DNA of 64,000 bases from Aquibacillus halophilus (lineage in GTDB: Bacteria > Bacillota > Bacilli > Bacillales > Amphibacillaceae): assembly GCF_009649745.1 (NCBI RefSeq), contig NZ_WJNG01000008.1, positions 80,422 through 144,421 of the forward strand, given 5' to 3'. A program made the translations under genes and the position numbers. Within the stretch, counting starts at the first letter, position 1, and every line of letters starts with the position of its first letter. The notes under the pieces are model-generated. The model worked only from the letters and a program-made list of their open reading frames with translations, ran no database searches and had not been told where the DNA came from. This document shows, piece by piece, positions 54,244 to 62,351 of this stretch.

Positions 54244-54315
54244 ATGGATGTTACACAAAATGGAAAATTAGTGTCAGGAACCTCATATGCACAAGTGTCT
54301 ACAGGTGGTGCCTGA
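54244..54315 (+). CDS. 23-residue ORF in duplicated segment, copy A
   Basis: A strong GAAGGAGGA site precedes ATG 54244, opening MDVTQNGKLVSGTSYAQVS and ending TGGA before TGA. Copy B encodes the same peptide with Ala to Pro. Its second half coincides with a dispersed palindrome (GTCAGGAACC...GGTGCCTGAC), so it may not be a true gene. Confidence 0.3.
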   Translation: MDVTQNGKLVSGTSYAQVSTGGA

Positions 54316-54341
54316 CATCAACCCCATTTAATTATTTAGGA

Positions 54342-54530
54342 TCAGTATTCATCATCGTCATCATCATTAGACCAAATATCGATAAGTTCACCAACTGTCA
54401 AAAGTCCTCTCTTAAAGTTTTCACGATTAGACAAAGCTTCACTTTTTGGTAGTATTCCATCTGAAATCGCATCTTCTAATCTATCCAATTCATCTTCTGT
54501 CAATCCCCAATCATCTTGGCTTTTATTCAT
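54342..54530 (-). CDS. Small acidic protein, duplicated gene copy A
   Basis: The 62-residue product starts MNKSQDDWGLTEDELDRLED and ends in a run of five Asp followed by Glu-Tyr. AAGGAGGGG lies 7 bases before the ATG on the reverse strand. It has no Cys and no membrane segment. A paralogue with two changes (N2S, F39I) lies at 60000-60188. The conservation of both frames suggests a real, translated gene. Function unknown; acidic DNA-mimic or antitoxin-like roles are possible but unsupported. Confidence 0.6.
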   Translation of the reverse strand: MNKSQDDWGLTEDELDRLEDAISDGILPKSEALSNRENFKRGLLTVGELIDIWSNDDDDDEY

Positions 54531-54559
54531 TTTTTTCCCCTCCTTATAAGTGTTTGTAT

Positions 54560-54684
54560 TCTCTCACACAAATATTGATTCCAGAATCGCAAGAGAAAGT
54601 AGCAAAAGAACTGGTATTAGCCAAAGTGCTTTAGCAAAACAAATTGAAAGTTGTAATGATAGCATCAGAAACTTTTTAAATTAA
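54560..54684 (+). pseudogene. Helix-turn-helix gene remnant, copy A
   Basis: The sequence encodes, with interruptions, the same SQSALAKQIESCNDSIRNF segment as copy B, where KVAKELGISQSAFAKQIE resembles a helix-turn-helix region. A 29-base deletion removed the front. It has no start codon and is a decayed fragment. Confidence 0.45.
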
Positions 54685-54771
54685 TTTTTGATGTTTGATG
54701 GTTAAAACATTAACTTATTTTATCTATTGATTTTGATTAAAGGGTAAGCAGGAAATATAAGTTAATCTACG

Positions 54772-54870
54772 AAAGATATTTTAGAAGAATTTATGACTAA
54801 TAATATTGAAATTCCTAAATATCAACTTTCAAAAATGTTATTGAACATAGTAAGTAATGGAGTTGGATGA
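54772..54870 (+). pseudogene. C-terminal gene fragment next to the duplication edge
   Basis: A frame ending at TGA 54868-54870 reads ILEEFMTNNIEIPKYQLSKM and a short tail, with no start. It begins within 10 bases of the right boundary of duplicated copy A. Not recognised. Confidence 0.3.
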
Positions 54871-54935
54871 CTTTTCTTTTGCAGGAAAAAACATACTTTT
54901 GTCGAAAATAACCGTAGAAGGAGAGTGGAGATAAA

Positions 54936-55133
54936 ATGATTCAATGGGAATATCACGTAATGACATGGAATGGTCAAATAATAGAACGCGAAGCTTTGGA
55001 CCTTGAAAGCCAATTAAACGCTTTAGGGCAAGAAGGATGGGAACTAATAAATGTAGTTCCACAAATAGCTGGTTTCAATGGAGATGTAACGACAGATTTT
55101 AATCAACTAATTTTCAAAAGAAAAGCAGAATAG
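54936..55133 (+). CDS. DUF4177 family protein
   Basis: The product of 65 residues shows the DUF4177 pattern: an opening WEYHVMTWNG strand, LNALGQEGWELINVVPQ and a closing FKRKAE strand. These small proteins form a ferredoxin-like sheet of unknown function. GGAGAGTGGAG precedes the ATG. A dispersed palindrome follows 9 bases after the stop and probably terminates transcription. Confidence 0.8.
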   Translation: MIQWEYHVMTWNGQIIEREALDLESQLNALGQEGWELINVVPQIAGFNGDVTTDFNQLIFKRKAE

Positions 55134-55142
55134 TACCCAATG

Positions 55143-55204
55143 TGGTGCCTGACTCCCGTTTTTTGTCGGTCTCGACATATTTCGGGAAGTGACAGGCGCT
55201 TTTT
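55143..55204. repeat. Dispersed palindromic repeat (GTCGAC-centre variant), likely terminator
   Basis: GTGGTGCCTGACTCCCG pairs imperfectly with CGGGAAGTGACAGGCGC, followed by TTTTTTT. Structure and centre match the copies at 10448 and 45089. Confidence 0.7.
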
Positions 55205-55532
55205 TTGTTCGGACTAAAATAAGGTAAGTAAATTAGAGGAATAAATACTTATTGTATGAGAAAATAGTAGTCTTAAGTTCTTGCATCATCTTCTTACTCA
55301 AATTGGCAAACAGTCCTCTCACTTCCGAATAAATCCAAACTGATATGTAAAATACATTTTTTGACGCAACTTCTATTCATTCGCCAATCACATATAGAGA
55401 AGAAGTTACAGTAAGTGATTTTGCGGAGGAAAAGATTAATGTTGATGTTTAGATATTTCCAATAATACTTGGTACTGGTCATGAGCAGGTAATTGTTGAT
55501 TAAACGTTATTCTTGTAAATGTAAATAAAAAT
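55205..55532. other. Intergenic stretch, no gene seen
   Basis: No supported gene on either strand in these 330 bases. Confidence 0.4.
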
Positions 55533-55572
55533 CTAGCCTATCTTTTTCTTAAAGATAGGCTAGTCCCTTTTT
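55533..55572. terminator. Bidirectional terminator
   Basis: CTAGCCTATCTTT (55533-55545) and AAAGATAGGCTAG (55551-55563) are perfectly complementary around 5 bases, followed by TCCCTTTTT. Confidence 0.7.
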
Positions 55573-55734
55573 CTAAGCTTTTTAATACCCCAATGGATAA
55601 ATCTTTATTTCCATGAATTGGAACAGTAGCTACAAAGTTAATTCCCACTTTCTTAAATTGGGCGTGAGACCCCGATGTGCGTACATGAATCCATCCATTT
55701 TTTTGAGCAATTTTTCCACTTTTTTGAAGTTCAT
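55538..55734 (-). pseudogene. hicA: HicA toxin gene, frameshifted
   Basis: On the reverse strand GGAGGGG precedes an ATG opening NFKKVEKLLKK. One frame on, the sequence reads GWIHVRTSGSHAQFKKVG then NFVATVPIHGNKDLSIGVLK, the core of HicA mRNA interferases with the catalytic His in the GSHAQF strand. A single indel in a run of A separates the parts, so no intact toxin is read. The end merges into a terminator hairpin. The nearby hicB-like gene lies on the other strand 380 bases away. Confidence 0.7.
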
Positions 55735-56054
55735 ATGGTTTCCCCTCCAGAAAATAAATTCATAATTAAAAACTGAATTTTAATCTGCTTGAGGGTTTCA
55801 ATTGGTAGCGAATGCTTTTAAAAACCATACCCATAGCATATCTCACTAGAGTGGATATAAAGTAAATGTCCATTTTGTATATTCATATAAAATTGTATAT
55901 GTTTCTATAAAACTAACAGAAATTAATTATTAATTTTCTCTGCTTATTATATTGTATTTTATTTTCTGGACTATGGTTAGACACATATGAATAAAAAGGG
56001 AATAAGAATAATTTACCATAAATGAGTCCGCATTACAAAAAAGCGTCCTTGATA

Positions 56055-56082
56055 TTGACACGTACTGAACACGTGTTATAAT
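56055..56082 (+). promoter_or_regulatory. Promoter and operator of the hicB-like gene
   Basis: TTGACA (56055-56060) and TATAAT (56077-56082) with a 16-base spacer form a near-ideal SigA promoter. The spacer carries an ACACGT/ACGTGT inverted repeat, a likely binding site for the ribbon-helix-helix part of the HicB-like product (autoregulation). Confidence 0.65.
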
Positions 56083-56113
56083 AAGCGTATTAAAGTAGAA
56101 AGAGGAGTTTTCT

Positions 56114-56518
56114 ATGGATCAAAATTACACCTATCCCATAATATTAGACTTTTCTGATGATGAAATTATTGATATTATACTTCCTGATTTTGGAAATGTT
56201 ATGACCTGTGTAAGTAAGGGTGAAGACTATATAACTGCAGCACAGGACTTTTTATCATTAACGATTTTAGATTTAGAAAATGAAAATAAAGAATTACCAA
56301 AAAGATCAGAAATCGAAAAACTAAAAATAAAACGAAAACAACAAATGGTTTATATTAATATATGGATGCCATACCACAGGTCAAAAGTCAAAGAGGTTTT
56401 TGTGAAAAAGACTCTAACTGTACCTGCGTGGTTGGATGTTTTAGCTAAGAACAATAATATAAATTTTTCTTCTATTCTAGTTAAAGCGTTGAAAAAAGAA
56501 CTAGATATCAAGAAATAA
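56114..56518 (+). CDS. hicB: HicB-family antitoxin (orphan)
   Basis: The 134-residue product has an N-terminal partial RNase H-like HicB domain (YPIILDFSDDEIIDIILPDF...VSKGEDYITAAQDFLSL) and a C-terminal ribbon-helix-helix-like segment (TVPAWLDVLAKNNNINFS). HicB neutralises HicA and represses its own promoter. There is no adjacent intact hicA: the only trace is the frameshifted copy on the opposite strand upstream. It is thus an orphan, or the two belong to different systems. AGAGGAG precedes the ATG. Confidence 0.8.
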   Translation: MDQNYTYPIILDFSDDEIIDIILPDFGNVMTCVSKGEDYITAAQDFLSLTILDLENENKELPKRSEIEKLKIKRKQQMVYINIWMPYHRSKVKEVFVKKTLTVPAWLDVLAKNNNINFSSILVKALKKELDIKK

Positions 56519-56618
56519 ATTAATTATAACTTCCTTATCTAAATTTTTGTTGAGGTATGTTAGCCAAAATTAAACAACCATTTGTTATAAGTTAGGATTT
56601 GTGTTTGGGGGAATGGTA

Positions 56619-57512
56619 ATGTTACTAGAAATAGAGGCTCATTTAAGAGTGGGTGAGGTATTTAAGGTGCAGCAGTTCCGTTATGGGAATCATGTTGATT
56701 TCTACAGCCATCTATTATTGGAGAAGGGGTTTAAGTGGGAGCATACCGCTTCTAACTCAGACCGATTAAAATATGGGAGAGACCGTGTAGAAGAAGCTCT
56801 CAAAATCAAAAAAATTATGCGGTTCCTTACAAAAAGGACAACCATTTATGGTGTTTGTATTGAACAAAAGGAGCAGCATTCCCTTATCTATTTTTTCGGA
56901 AAGGTCGGAGATAGAGAAAAACTAATTGCTAGAATTGGGAAATTAGGCGATGCAGGCAACTCTTTCGAGGAACTATATTACGAAAAGCTAGATGAAGAAA
57001 AACCTGTTGTGTTAGAAAGTTTAGCAGACTATCATCCCTATCGGAACTATGATGGTACTTACAACCCTGACTTTGATACACATAGCAAAAACATCTTAGA
57101 TTTAAAGGATCAGGAAAATCATGCAATTGATTATTTTTATCAACAGTTAAATGACCGTATAAAATCTATGGTAATTATCTGTATCGTACCTTCCTCCAAT
57201 GCAAAGAAAATAGAATCTGGCATATGTGACTTAGGGAAAAAGCTAGCACAACAAAAGGAAAGGACTGATGGAACGCACTGCCTCCGAAGGCATACATCCA
57301 TCGAAAAAGTAGCGAGCGGTGGCCCGCGATACATCAAGCCACACTTAGATTCAATTTGCGTTGAAGATAAAGAATTGTTTCAAGGGAAAAAAGTCCTTCT
57401 ACTGGACGATATTGCAACATCAGAGAGTTCCATTTCTGCGTGTCAGGAACTGCTTCTACGTGCTGGGGCAAAAAGGGTAGAAAAAATTGTATTAGGTCGC
57501 ACGAGGAGATAA
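56619..57512 (+). CDS. ShosT-like phosphoribosyltransferase-domain protein
   Basis: The product of 297 residues has an N-terminal region of unknown type and a C-terminal phosphoribosyltransferase fold. The PRPP loop is VLLLDDIATSESSISA (Asp 263-264), where usual enzymes have DDV-x-T-T-G-x-T, so the loop is altered. It is directly followed by the start of a DprA-like gene. A phosphoribosyltransferase paired with a DprA-like protein is the arrangement of the ShosTA toxin-antitoxin defence system, where ShosT is the toxin. ATG 56619 follows TTGGGGG; ATG 56613 is also possible. A ComF-like competence role is an alternative. Confidence 0.65.
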   Translation: MLLEIEAHLRVGEVFKVQQFRYGNHVDFYSHLLLEKGFKWEHTASNSDRLKYGRDRVEEALKIKKIMRFLTKRTTIYGVCIEQKEQHSLIYFFGKVGDREKLIARIGKLGDAGNSFEELYYEKLDEEKPVVLESLADYHPYRNYDGTYNPDFDTHSKNILDLKDQENHAIDYFYQQLNDRIKSMVIICIVPSSNAKKIESGICDLGKKLAQQKERTDGTHCLRRHTSIEKVASGGPRYIKPHLDSICVEDKELFQGKKVLLLDDIATSESSISACQELLLRAGAKRVEKIVLGRTRR

Positions 57513-57535
57513 TCCTAGGAAAAGTGGTGACTTAC

Positions 57536-57667
57536 ATGAGTAAAACTTTATGGTTAACGTTTTCTAAGATACCCGGGGTTGGAGCGAAAACATTAGTGAA
57601 GTTGTATGATAGCTTTCCAGAGTTAACCTATAAAGAATTGATTACTAATCCCATCTATACTATCTAA
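57536..57667 (+). pseudogene. DprA-like (ShosA-type) gene, truncated after 43 codons
   Basis: ATG 57536 opens a frame reading TLWLTFSKIPGVGAKTLVKL, the helix-hairpin-helix-like start of DprA proteins, and stops at TAA 57665-57667 after 43 residues. The Rossmann-like DNA-binding core (about 200 residues) is missing. If the upstream protein is a ShosT-type toxin, its antitoxin is absent here. Confidence 0.65.
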
Positions 57668-57668
57668 A

Positions 57669-57800
57669 ATGATTAAATTCAAGAAAATTATTTATTACAT
57701 AGAAGATAAATCCTATGTGGATGAGTTATTCAATCAGCAACGCTTACAAAATAACACAAAAGATGATTTTGAGGATTTTATTAAGAAAAACGGTTTATAA
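57669..57800 (+). pseudogene. Short frame, possible C-terminal remnant of the DprA-like gene
   Basis: An ATG 1 base after the previous stop opens 43 residues beginning MIKFKKIIYYIEDKSYVDEL. It lacks a ribosome site. It may be the tail of the DprA-like gene after an internal deletion, or unrelated. Not recognised on its own. Confidence 0.3.
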
Positions 57801-57957
57801 AAGTAGTAGACAAGACGAGGAGGAATTAACTTCTCGTCTTATTGAATAATCAGTTGATTGGGAAGGCAATGTAACAGATTTGTATATTTGGGAAGTACAT
57901 AATGTGGCTTTGTAATAGGCACTATTTGTTACTTGTCGTTATCTAAACAAAAAGAAA

Positions 57958-57995
57958 TAGCCGTCCCCTTAACTAAGGTAACGGCTACATCCTTT
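57958..57995. terminator. Hairpin terminator between convergent genes
   Basis: TAGCCGT (57958-57964) pairs with ACGGCTA (57980-57986), with an inner CCTTA/TAAGG stem, between the DprA-like remnant and the reverse-strand aldo/keto reductase. Confidence 0.55.
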
Positions 57996-58115
57996 AATTA
58001 TAATAATTTCAAACCCACAGTCAGACAAGCTTTTTGACTTAACCAGGAGAAAGGGTCAATCACAATCCGTGGACAACTGCCATTAATAATGTGCGACCAA
58101 TAATCGTGCTTGAAA

Positions 58116-59039
58116 TTAAGGGAGTATGTTTCCAGCAGCTCGATAGATGCTATACCATTCTTCACGTGTAAGGTGGACATCGCTAGCTTTTATACAGTCT
58201 ACTAATCGTCCTTCATTCATCGTTCCGATTACAGGTTGCATGTTCGCAGGGTGACGCAGCAGCCATGCAATAGCAATCGTTGTATTGGATACCCCATACT
58301 TTGCAGCAACCTCATCAATTTGTTTGTTCAAATCTGGGAACTTTTCGTTTCCGAGGAATACCCCTTCAAAAAATCCATACTGGAAAGGTGACCAAGGCTG
58401 GATGGTAATGTTGTTTAACCTGCAGTAATCAAGCACACTGCCATCACGATTTACTGCAGCTTCATTTGTCATATTGACATTGATCCCACTTGAGATCATC
58501 GTTGTGTTGGTAACGCTTAATTGAAGTTGGTTGGCAACAATCGGTTGTTTTACATATTTCTTTAAAAGCTCCATCTGCATTGGATTCTGATTGGAAACTC
58601 CAAAGTGTCTTACTTTTCCAGAACTTTCGAGAATATCGAAGGCTTCTGCAACCTCTTCAGGCTCCATTAGTGCGTCCGGACGATGAAGAAGAAATGTATC
58701 CAAATAATCTGTTTTCAGACGCTTTAGGATATTGTCAACAGAATGTAAAATATGTTCCTTGGAAAAATCAAATGTGCTTACATCTGGTCGAATACCGCAT
58801 TTAGACTGGAGAATCAACTTTTCGCGAACATCATCATTCATGTGAACAGCGTCAGCAAATATTTCCTCACATTCACCTGCACCATAGAGATCAGCGTGAT
58901 CAAAAAAGTTCGCGCCATTTTCTAATGCTGTTTGTACAAAGCTTTCTGCCTCTTTTTTATCGAGTGAATTAATCCGCATACAACCAACTGCAACAACAGG
59001 TACTTCTAAATCACTTGTTCCAAGCTTAATTGTTCTCAT
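58116..59039 (-). CDS. Aldo/keto reductase
   Basis: The product of 307 residues is an NADPH-dependent (alpha/beta)8 reductase similar to Escherichia coli YdhF. Catalytic elements are visible: FDHADLYGAGECEEIF (Asp and Tyr), LQSKCGI (Lys) and FLLHRPD (His). The cofactor-binding end is VIGTMNEGRL. It reduces aldehydes or ketones; the substrate is unknown. GGAGACGTG precedes the start on the reverse strand. The gene stands alone. Confidence 0.92.
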   Translation of the reverse strand: MRTIKLGTSDLEVPVVAVGCMRINSLDKKEAESFVQTALENGANFFDHADLYGAGECEEIFADAVHMNDDVREKLILQSKCGIRPDVSTFDFSKEHILHSVDNILKRLKTDYLDTFLLHRPDALMEPEEVAEAFDILESSGKVRHFGVSNQNPMQMELLKKYVKQPIVANQLQLSVTNTTMISSGINVNMTNEAAVNRDGSVLDYCRLNNITIQPWSPFQYGFFEGVFLGNEKFPDLNKQIDEVAAKYGVSNTTIAIAWLLRHPANMQPVIGTMNEGRLVDCIKASDVHLTREEWYSIYRAAGNILP

Positions 59040-59155
59040 CTGTCACGTCTCCTTTTCAATTTTTCTATGTAAATATGAACTAAAACTAATTCAATTATAT
59101 CAATATTTATCGTAGATGTCTTTTTGTAAGTGTCTGTCCCCTGCTTGGAGAAACG

Positions 59156-59205
59156 GTACCTGGTACTTCGAATGGACAACTGTCCACCGGGAGTTCCAGG
59201 CACCT
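59156..59205. repeat. Dispersed palindromic repeat next to the duplication
   Basis: GGTACCTGGTACT pairs with AGTTCCAGGCACC with two mismatches, followed by TTTTT. It directly abuts the truncated second copy of the Gfo/Idh/MocA gene, so the repeat may have been the recombination site. Confidence 0.65.
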
Positions 59206-59212
59206 TTTTCCT

Positions 59213-59713
59213 GGACATGGCTGCCATACACTAGATCAGGCTATTAGTTATTTTGGCAAGCCAGATCATATCCATTATGATGTAAGGCAGTTATTGGGAC
59301 AAGGAAGAATGAACGATTATTTTGATATAGATTTATATTATGGAGGGTTGAAGGTATCTATTAAATCGAGTTATTTTAGACTGATAGAAAGACCTAGCTT
59401 CGTCGTTTATGGCAAAAAGGGATGCTTTGTGAAAGGAACCAAAGATCGTCAGGAAGAGCATTTAAAGTTATTTTACATGCCTGATAACGAAGATTTTGGT
59501 CTAGATACCATCAAACATTATGGTGTACTGACATATATTGTTGAAGAAGGAACAGTCCACGAAGAAAAACTGAAATCCGTAAATGGCGATTATGGAAGAG
59601 TATATGATGATCTATATGAAGCCATCATCCATGGCAAAGATAAAACCATTACAGACGAACAGACACTGCTTCAAATGGAAATATTAGAAACTGGAGTGAA
59701 AGGTTTGAAGTAG
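59213..59713 (+). pseudogene. Truncated second copy of the Gfo/Idh/MocA oxidoreductase gene
   Basis: From GGACATGGCTGCCATAC on, the sequence is nearly identical to 50258-50756 and encodes the last 166 residues of the oxidoreductase with few changes. The N-terminal Rossmann domain and the EKPF motif are missing, so it cannot be active alone. An in-frame ATG (59309) gives a shorter frame, but no function is expected. Confidence 0.85.
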
Positions 59714-59901
59714 AGTGGTCGTAGCGGTGCCACCTTGTTTATGATGTGCTTAAGCACTTTGCAATTAAAGGAGCATTCCTGTTAGGAAGAAAATTTGGGG
59801 AAATATCAACGGAGATGACAAGTGCATAAAAAAAGTCCCTTTGGTACGATAGAGAGTGTCATGCATGACCTCTAATTTAGTACCGAAGGAGGACTACTAA
59901 A

Positions 59902-59973
59902 ATGGATGTTACACAAAATGGAAAATTAGTGTCAGGAACCTCATATCCACAAGTGTCTACAGGTGGTGCCTGA
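59902..59973 (+). CDS. 23-residue ORF in duplicated segment, copy B
   Basis: GAAGGAGGA precedes ATG 59902; the peptide MDVTQNGKLVSGTSYPQVS and TGGA differs from copy A by Ala16Pro. The reservations stated for copy A apply: its 3' half is a dispersed palindrome. Confidence 0.3.
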   Translation: MDVTQNGKLVSGTSYPQVSTGGA

Positions 59974-59999
59974 CATCAGCCCCATTTAATTATTTAGGA

Positions 60000-60188
60000 T
60001 CAGTATTCATCATCGTCATCATCATTAGACCATATATCGATAAGTTCACCAACTGTCAAGAGTCCTCTCTTAATGTTTTCACGATTAGACAAAGCTTCAC
60101 TTTTTGGTAGTATTCCATCTGAAATCGCATCTTCTAATCTATCCAATTCATCTTCTGTCAATCCCCAATCGTCTTGGCTTTTACTCAT
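60000..60188 (-). CDS. Small acidic protein, duplicated gene copy B
   Basis: The 62-residue paralogue of the protein at 54342-54530 differs at two positions (Ser2, Ile39). It keeps the AAGGAGGGG ribosome site and the closing run of Asp. Most base differences between the copies are silent or conservative, which points to an expressed gene. No family recognised. Confidence 0.6.
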   Translation of the reverse strand: MSKSQDDWGLTEDELDRLEDAISDGILPKSEALSNRENIKRGLLTVGELIDIWSNDDDDDEY

Positions 60189-60207
60189 TTGTTTCCCCTC
60201 CTTATAA

Positions 60208-60420
60208 GTGTTTGTATTCTCTCAAACAAATTCCAGTTTATATTTGTTATTTAAACAAATATTGATTCTAGAATCGCAAGAGAAAGTAGCAAAAGAACTA
60301 GGCATTAGCCAAAGTGCTTTTGCTAAACAGATTGAAAGTTGTAATGATAGCATCAGAAACTTTTTAAAAAGTAATTTCGGATGTTCGATGGTTAAAACAT
60401 TAACATATTTTATCTATTGA
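60208..60420 (+). pseudogene. Helix-turn-helix gene remnant, copy B
   Basis: The frame reads KVAKELGISQSAFAKQIESC in its middle, a pattern like the recognition region of Xre-type or transposase-linked helix-turn-helix proteins, and ends at TGA 60420. The front of 30 residues is non-domain sequence without a ribosome site. It is probably a headless fragment. Confidence 0.4.
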
Positions 60421-60479
60421 TTTTGATTAAAGGGTAAGCAGGAAATATAAGTTAATAAGCTATAAAAAATGAGCTTATT

Positions 60480-60533
60480 AACTTATATTATATAGGTATA
60501 AGCTTTATAACTAATATTTATATAATATAAGTT
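60480..60533. repeat. Perfect AT-only 15-bp inverted repeat
   Basis: AACTTATATTATATA (60480-60494) and TATATAATATAAGTT (60519-60533) flank a 24-base loop just outside the right edge of duplicated copy B. There is no T-run of terminator type. The stretch 60534-60823 has no gene. Confidence 0.55.
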
Positions 60534-60719
60534 TTTCAACTTATAAATATAATAATGCTATTGCTTTAATCTATAGGTATTTATTTGAGTCGTAAGTTAC
60601 ATAAAATATTCAGGAATACCATACTGTAACATGAACATTCACCCAATCTTTTTTCACTTACATCATTAATAAGTTTATCTCTAAAAATCTATGTAGAAAC
60701 CACAAGCATATACAAAACT

Positions 60720-60752
60720 ATGGACACTTGTGCATATGAGGTGCCTGATACC
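60720..60752. repeat. Dispersed repeat unit (inverted orientation)
   Basis: GACACTTGTGCATATGAGG followed by TGCCTGATACC is the reverse complement of the unit seen at 54283 and matches 62393-62436. Confidence 0.55.
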
Positions 60753-60823
60753 AATTCTATTGACCAAATGAATATCTCAATAATTTTAAGGGGTCAATTG
60801 TTTTCTAGTTTCTGGAGAAATGT

Positions 60824-60908
60824 TTTATGGTAGTCGTAGTCTACCATAAAAGGGAGCAGAACAAATTCCTACATTTCTGAGAACAACCCTCTATTAAATG
60901 CGCTTACA
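60824..60908 (+). promoter_or_regulatory. Operator-like palindrome and cre-like site upstream of the GH27 gene
   Basis: TTTTATGGTAG and CTACCATAAAA (about 60824-60834 and 60841-60851) form a perfect 11-bp inverted repeat. About 45 bases later, TAAATGCGCTTACA on the reverse strand reads TGTAAGCGCATTTA, close to the catabolite-responsive element consensus except for the last pair. Both are plausible for a sugar-regulated gene. Confidence 0.45.
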
Positions 60909-60955
60909 TTACTGGTATGATGGTAGTATAGTAGAAATTAAAAGGGAGTGGCTCT

Positions 60956-62236
60956 ATGAAACATCATCAATTTGCTTTAACACCTCCGATGGGATGGAAT
61001 AGCTGGGATTGTTATGGTGCGACAGTTAGGGAGGATGAGGTAAGAGGAAACGCTAAATACATGGCCGAAAATTTGAAAGAATATGGATGGGAATATGTCG
61101 TTGTGGATATTCAATGGTCAGAATCTGGTGCAGAGTCTTCTGTTTATCGTCCGTTTGTACCATTGGAGATGGATGAATACTCACGGTTGGTACCAGCAGA
61201 AAATCGTTTTCCATCTGCAAAAGGTGGAAAGGGTTTTAAACCATTAGCTGATTATATACATAGTCTTGATTTAAAGTTTGGCATTCATATAATGCGAGGA
61301 ATCCCCAGACAAGCAGTTCATCGAAATACTAATTTGTTAGGTACTACTAAAGGGGCGCGTGATATTGCAAGACCCAATTCCATATGTCCGTGGAATACAG
61401 ATATGTATGGAGTGGATATGACAAAGGAAGGGGCACAAGCGTATTATGATTCTTTATTCCAACTTTACGCTGAATGGGAAATAGACTTTGTCAAAGTGGA
61501 CGATATTGCAGATTCAAAATTATACAGCACTCATACAGAAGAAATAAGGGCAATTAGAAAGGCTATCGATAACTGTGGCAGGGAAATTGTTCTAAGCTTA
61601 TCACCAGGACCTGCTCCGCTAGAACATGCGAGTTTATTAGAAGAGCATGCAAACATGTGGAGAATGACCGATGACTATTGGGATAAATGGGAGTTGTTGT
61701 ATGACATGTTTGAGCGTTGTTACAAATGGAGTAAAAATAATGGGAAAGGTTACTGGCCAGACGCAGATATGCTCCCACTTGGGCATATCGGAATACGCTC
61801 GCTTGACGGAGGTGGTGGTGACAGATGGACACGTTTTACCAAAGACGAGCAGGTTACGCTGATGACACTTTGGTCTATCTTCCGCTCACCACTTATGTTT
61901 GGTGGAGAGCTTCAGGATAACGATGAATGGACGTTATCATTGTTAACAAATGAAGAAGTATTATACGTCCACCAACATTCATATGGCGCGAGACAAATAT
62001 ATCGAGAAAATGATTGTGTTGTCTGGTCTGCGCGTGATCGGAACGGGAATACTTTTGCTGCCCTATTCAATATAAGTGATGAAGAGACAACTGTTTCTGT
62101 AGATTTAGAAGAACTGAATGGTAGTGAGTCTAAACTAGCTAGGGACTTATGGAATCATACGGAAGCCCCAATTAGTAATAACAATATTAGCTATACATTG
62201 GCACCACATTCGTGTAAGTTCCTTCGTTTTTCTTAA
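60956..62236 (+). CDS. Glycoside hydrolase family 27 alpha-galactosidase
   Basis: The product of 426 residues has the GH27 start [16 protein letters not shown], the nucleophile in [10 protein letters not shown] (Asp 182) and the acid/base in WRMTDDYWD (Asp 239 or 240), then a C-terminal beta-sandwich. The nucleophile segment departs from the common KYDNC pattern, so it belongs to a distant GH27 branch; alpha-N-acetylgalactosaminidase or isomalto-dextranase activity cannot be excluded. No signal peptide, so it likely acts on imported sugars. AAGGGAGTG precedes the ATG. It complements the GH35 enzyme at the other end of the window. Confidence 0.88.
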   Translation: MKHHQFALTPPMGWNSWDCYGATVREDEVRGNAKYMAENLKEYGWEYVVVDIQWSESGAESSVYRPFVPLEMDEYSRLVPAENRFPSAKGGKGFKPLADYIHSLDLKFGIHIMRGIPRQAVHRNTNLLGTTKGARDIARPNSICPWNTDMYGVDMTKEGAQAYYDSLFQLYAEWEIDFVKVDDIADSKLYSTHTEEIRAIRKAIDNCGREIVLSLSPGPAPLEHASLLEEHANMWRMTDDYWDKWELLYDMFERCYKWSKNNGKGYWPDADMLPLGHIGIRSLDGGGGDRWTRFTKDEQVTLMTLWSIFRSPLMFGGELQDNDEWTLSLLTNEEVLYVHQHSYGARQIYRENDCVVWSARDRNGNTFAALFNISDEETTVSVDLEELNGSESKLARDLWNHTEAPISNNNISYTLAPHSCKFLRFS

Positions 62237-62351
62237 CAAGTATCATTAACAACAAAAACATTTATGGGCATTTTGCAAAGCATTTAATTGAAGGGATTTG
62301 GGTTGGCAAAGACTTTCCAATTCCTAATACAATCGGGATTCGTTGAACAAT

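Larger units (their letters stand above)
54013..54764. repeat. Segmental duplication, copy A
   Basis: From CAAATGGAAATATTAG at 54013 to AAATATAAGTTAAT at 54764 the sequence is nearly identical to 59674-60457, with single-base changes and a 29-base deletion in this copy near 54567. It holds the last 40 bases of the Gfo/Idh/MocA gene, a headless C-terminal coding remnant at about 54071-54169 (HLVYDVVKHFAIKG...), a hairpin, a 23-codon frame, the 62-residue acidic protein gene and a helix-turn-helix remnant. Confidence 0.85.
59674..60457. repeat. Segmental duplication, copy B
   Basis: Near-identical to 54013-54764. This copy is the fuller one: it retains the 29 bases lost near 54567 and is continuous with a longer piece of the Gfo/Idh/MocA gene on its left. 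The edge on the right is AAATATAAGTTAAT, after which both loci differ. The headless coding remnant HLVYDVLKHFAIKG... and the ribosome-site hairpin are here too. Confidence 0.85.
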
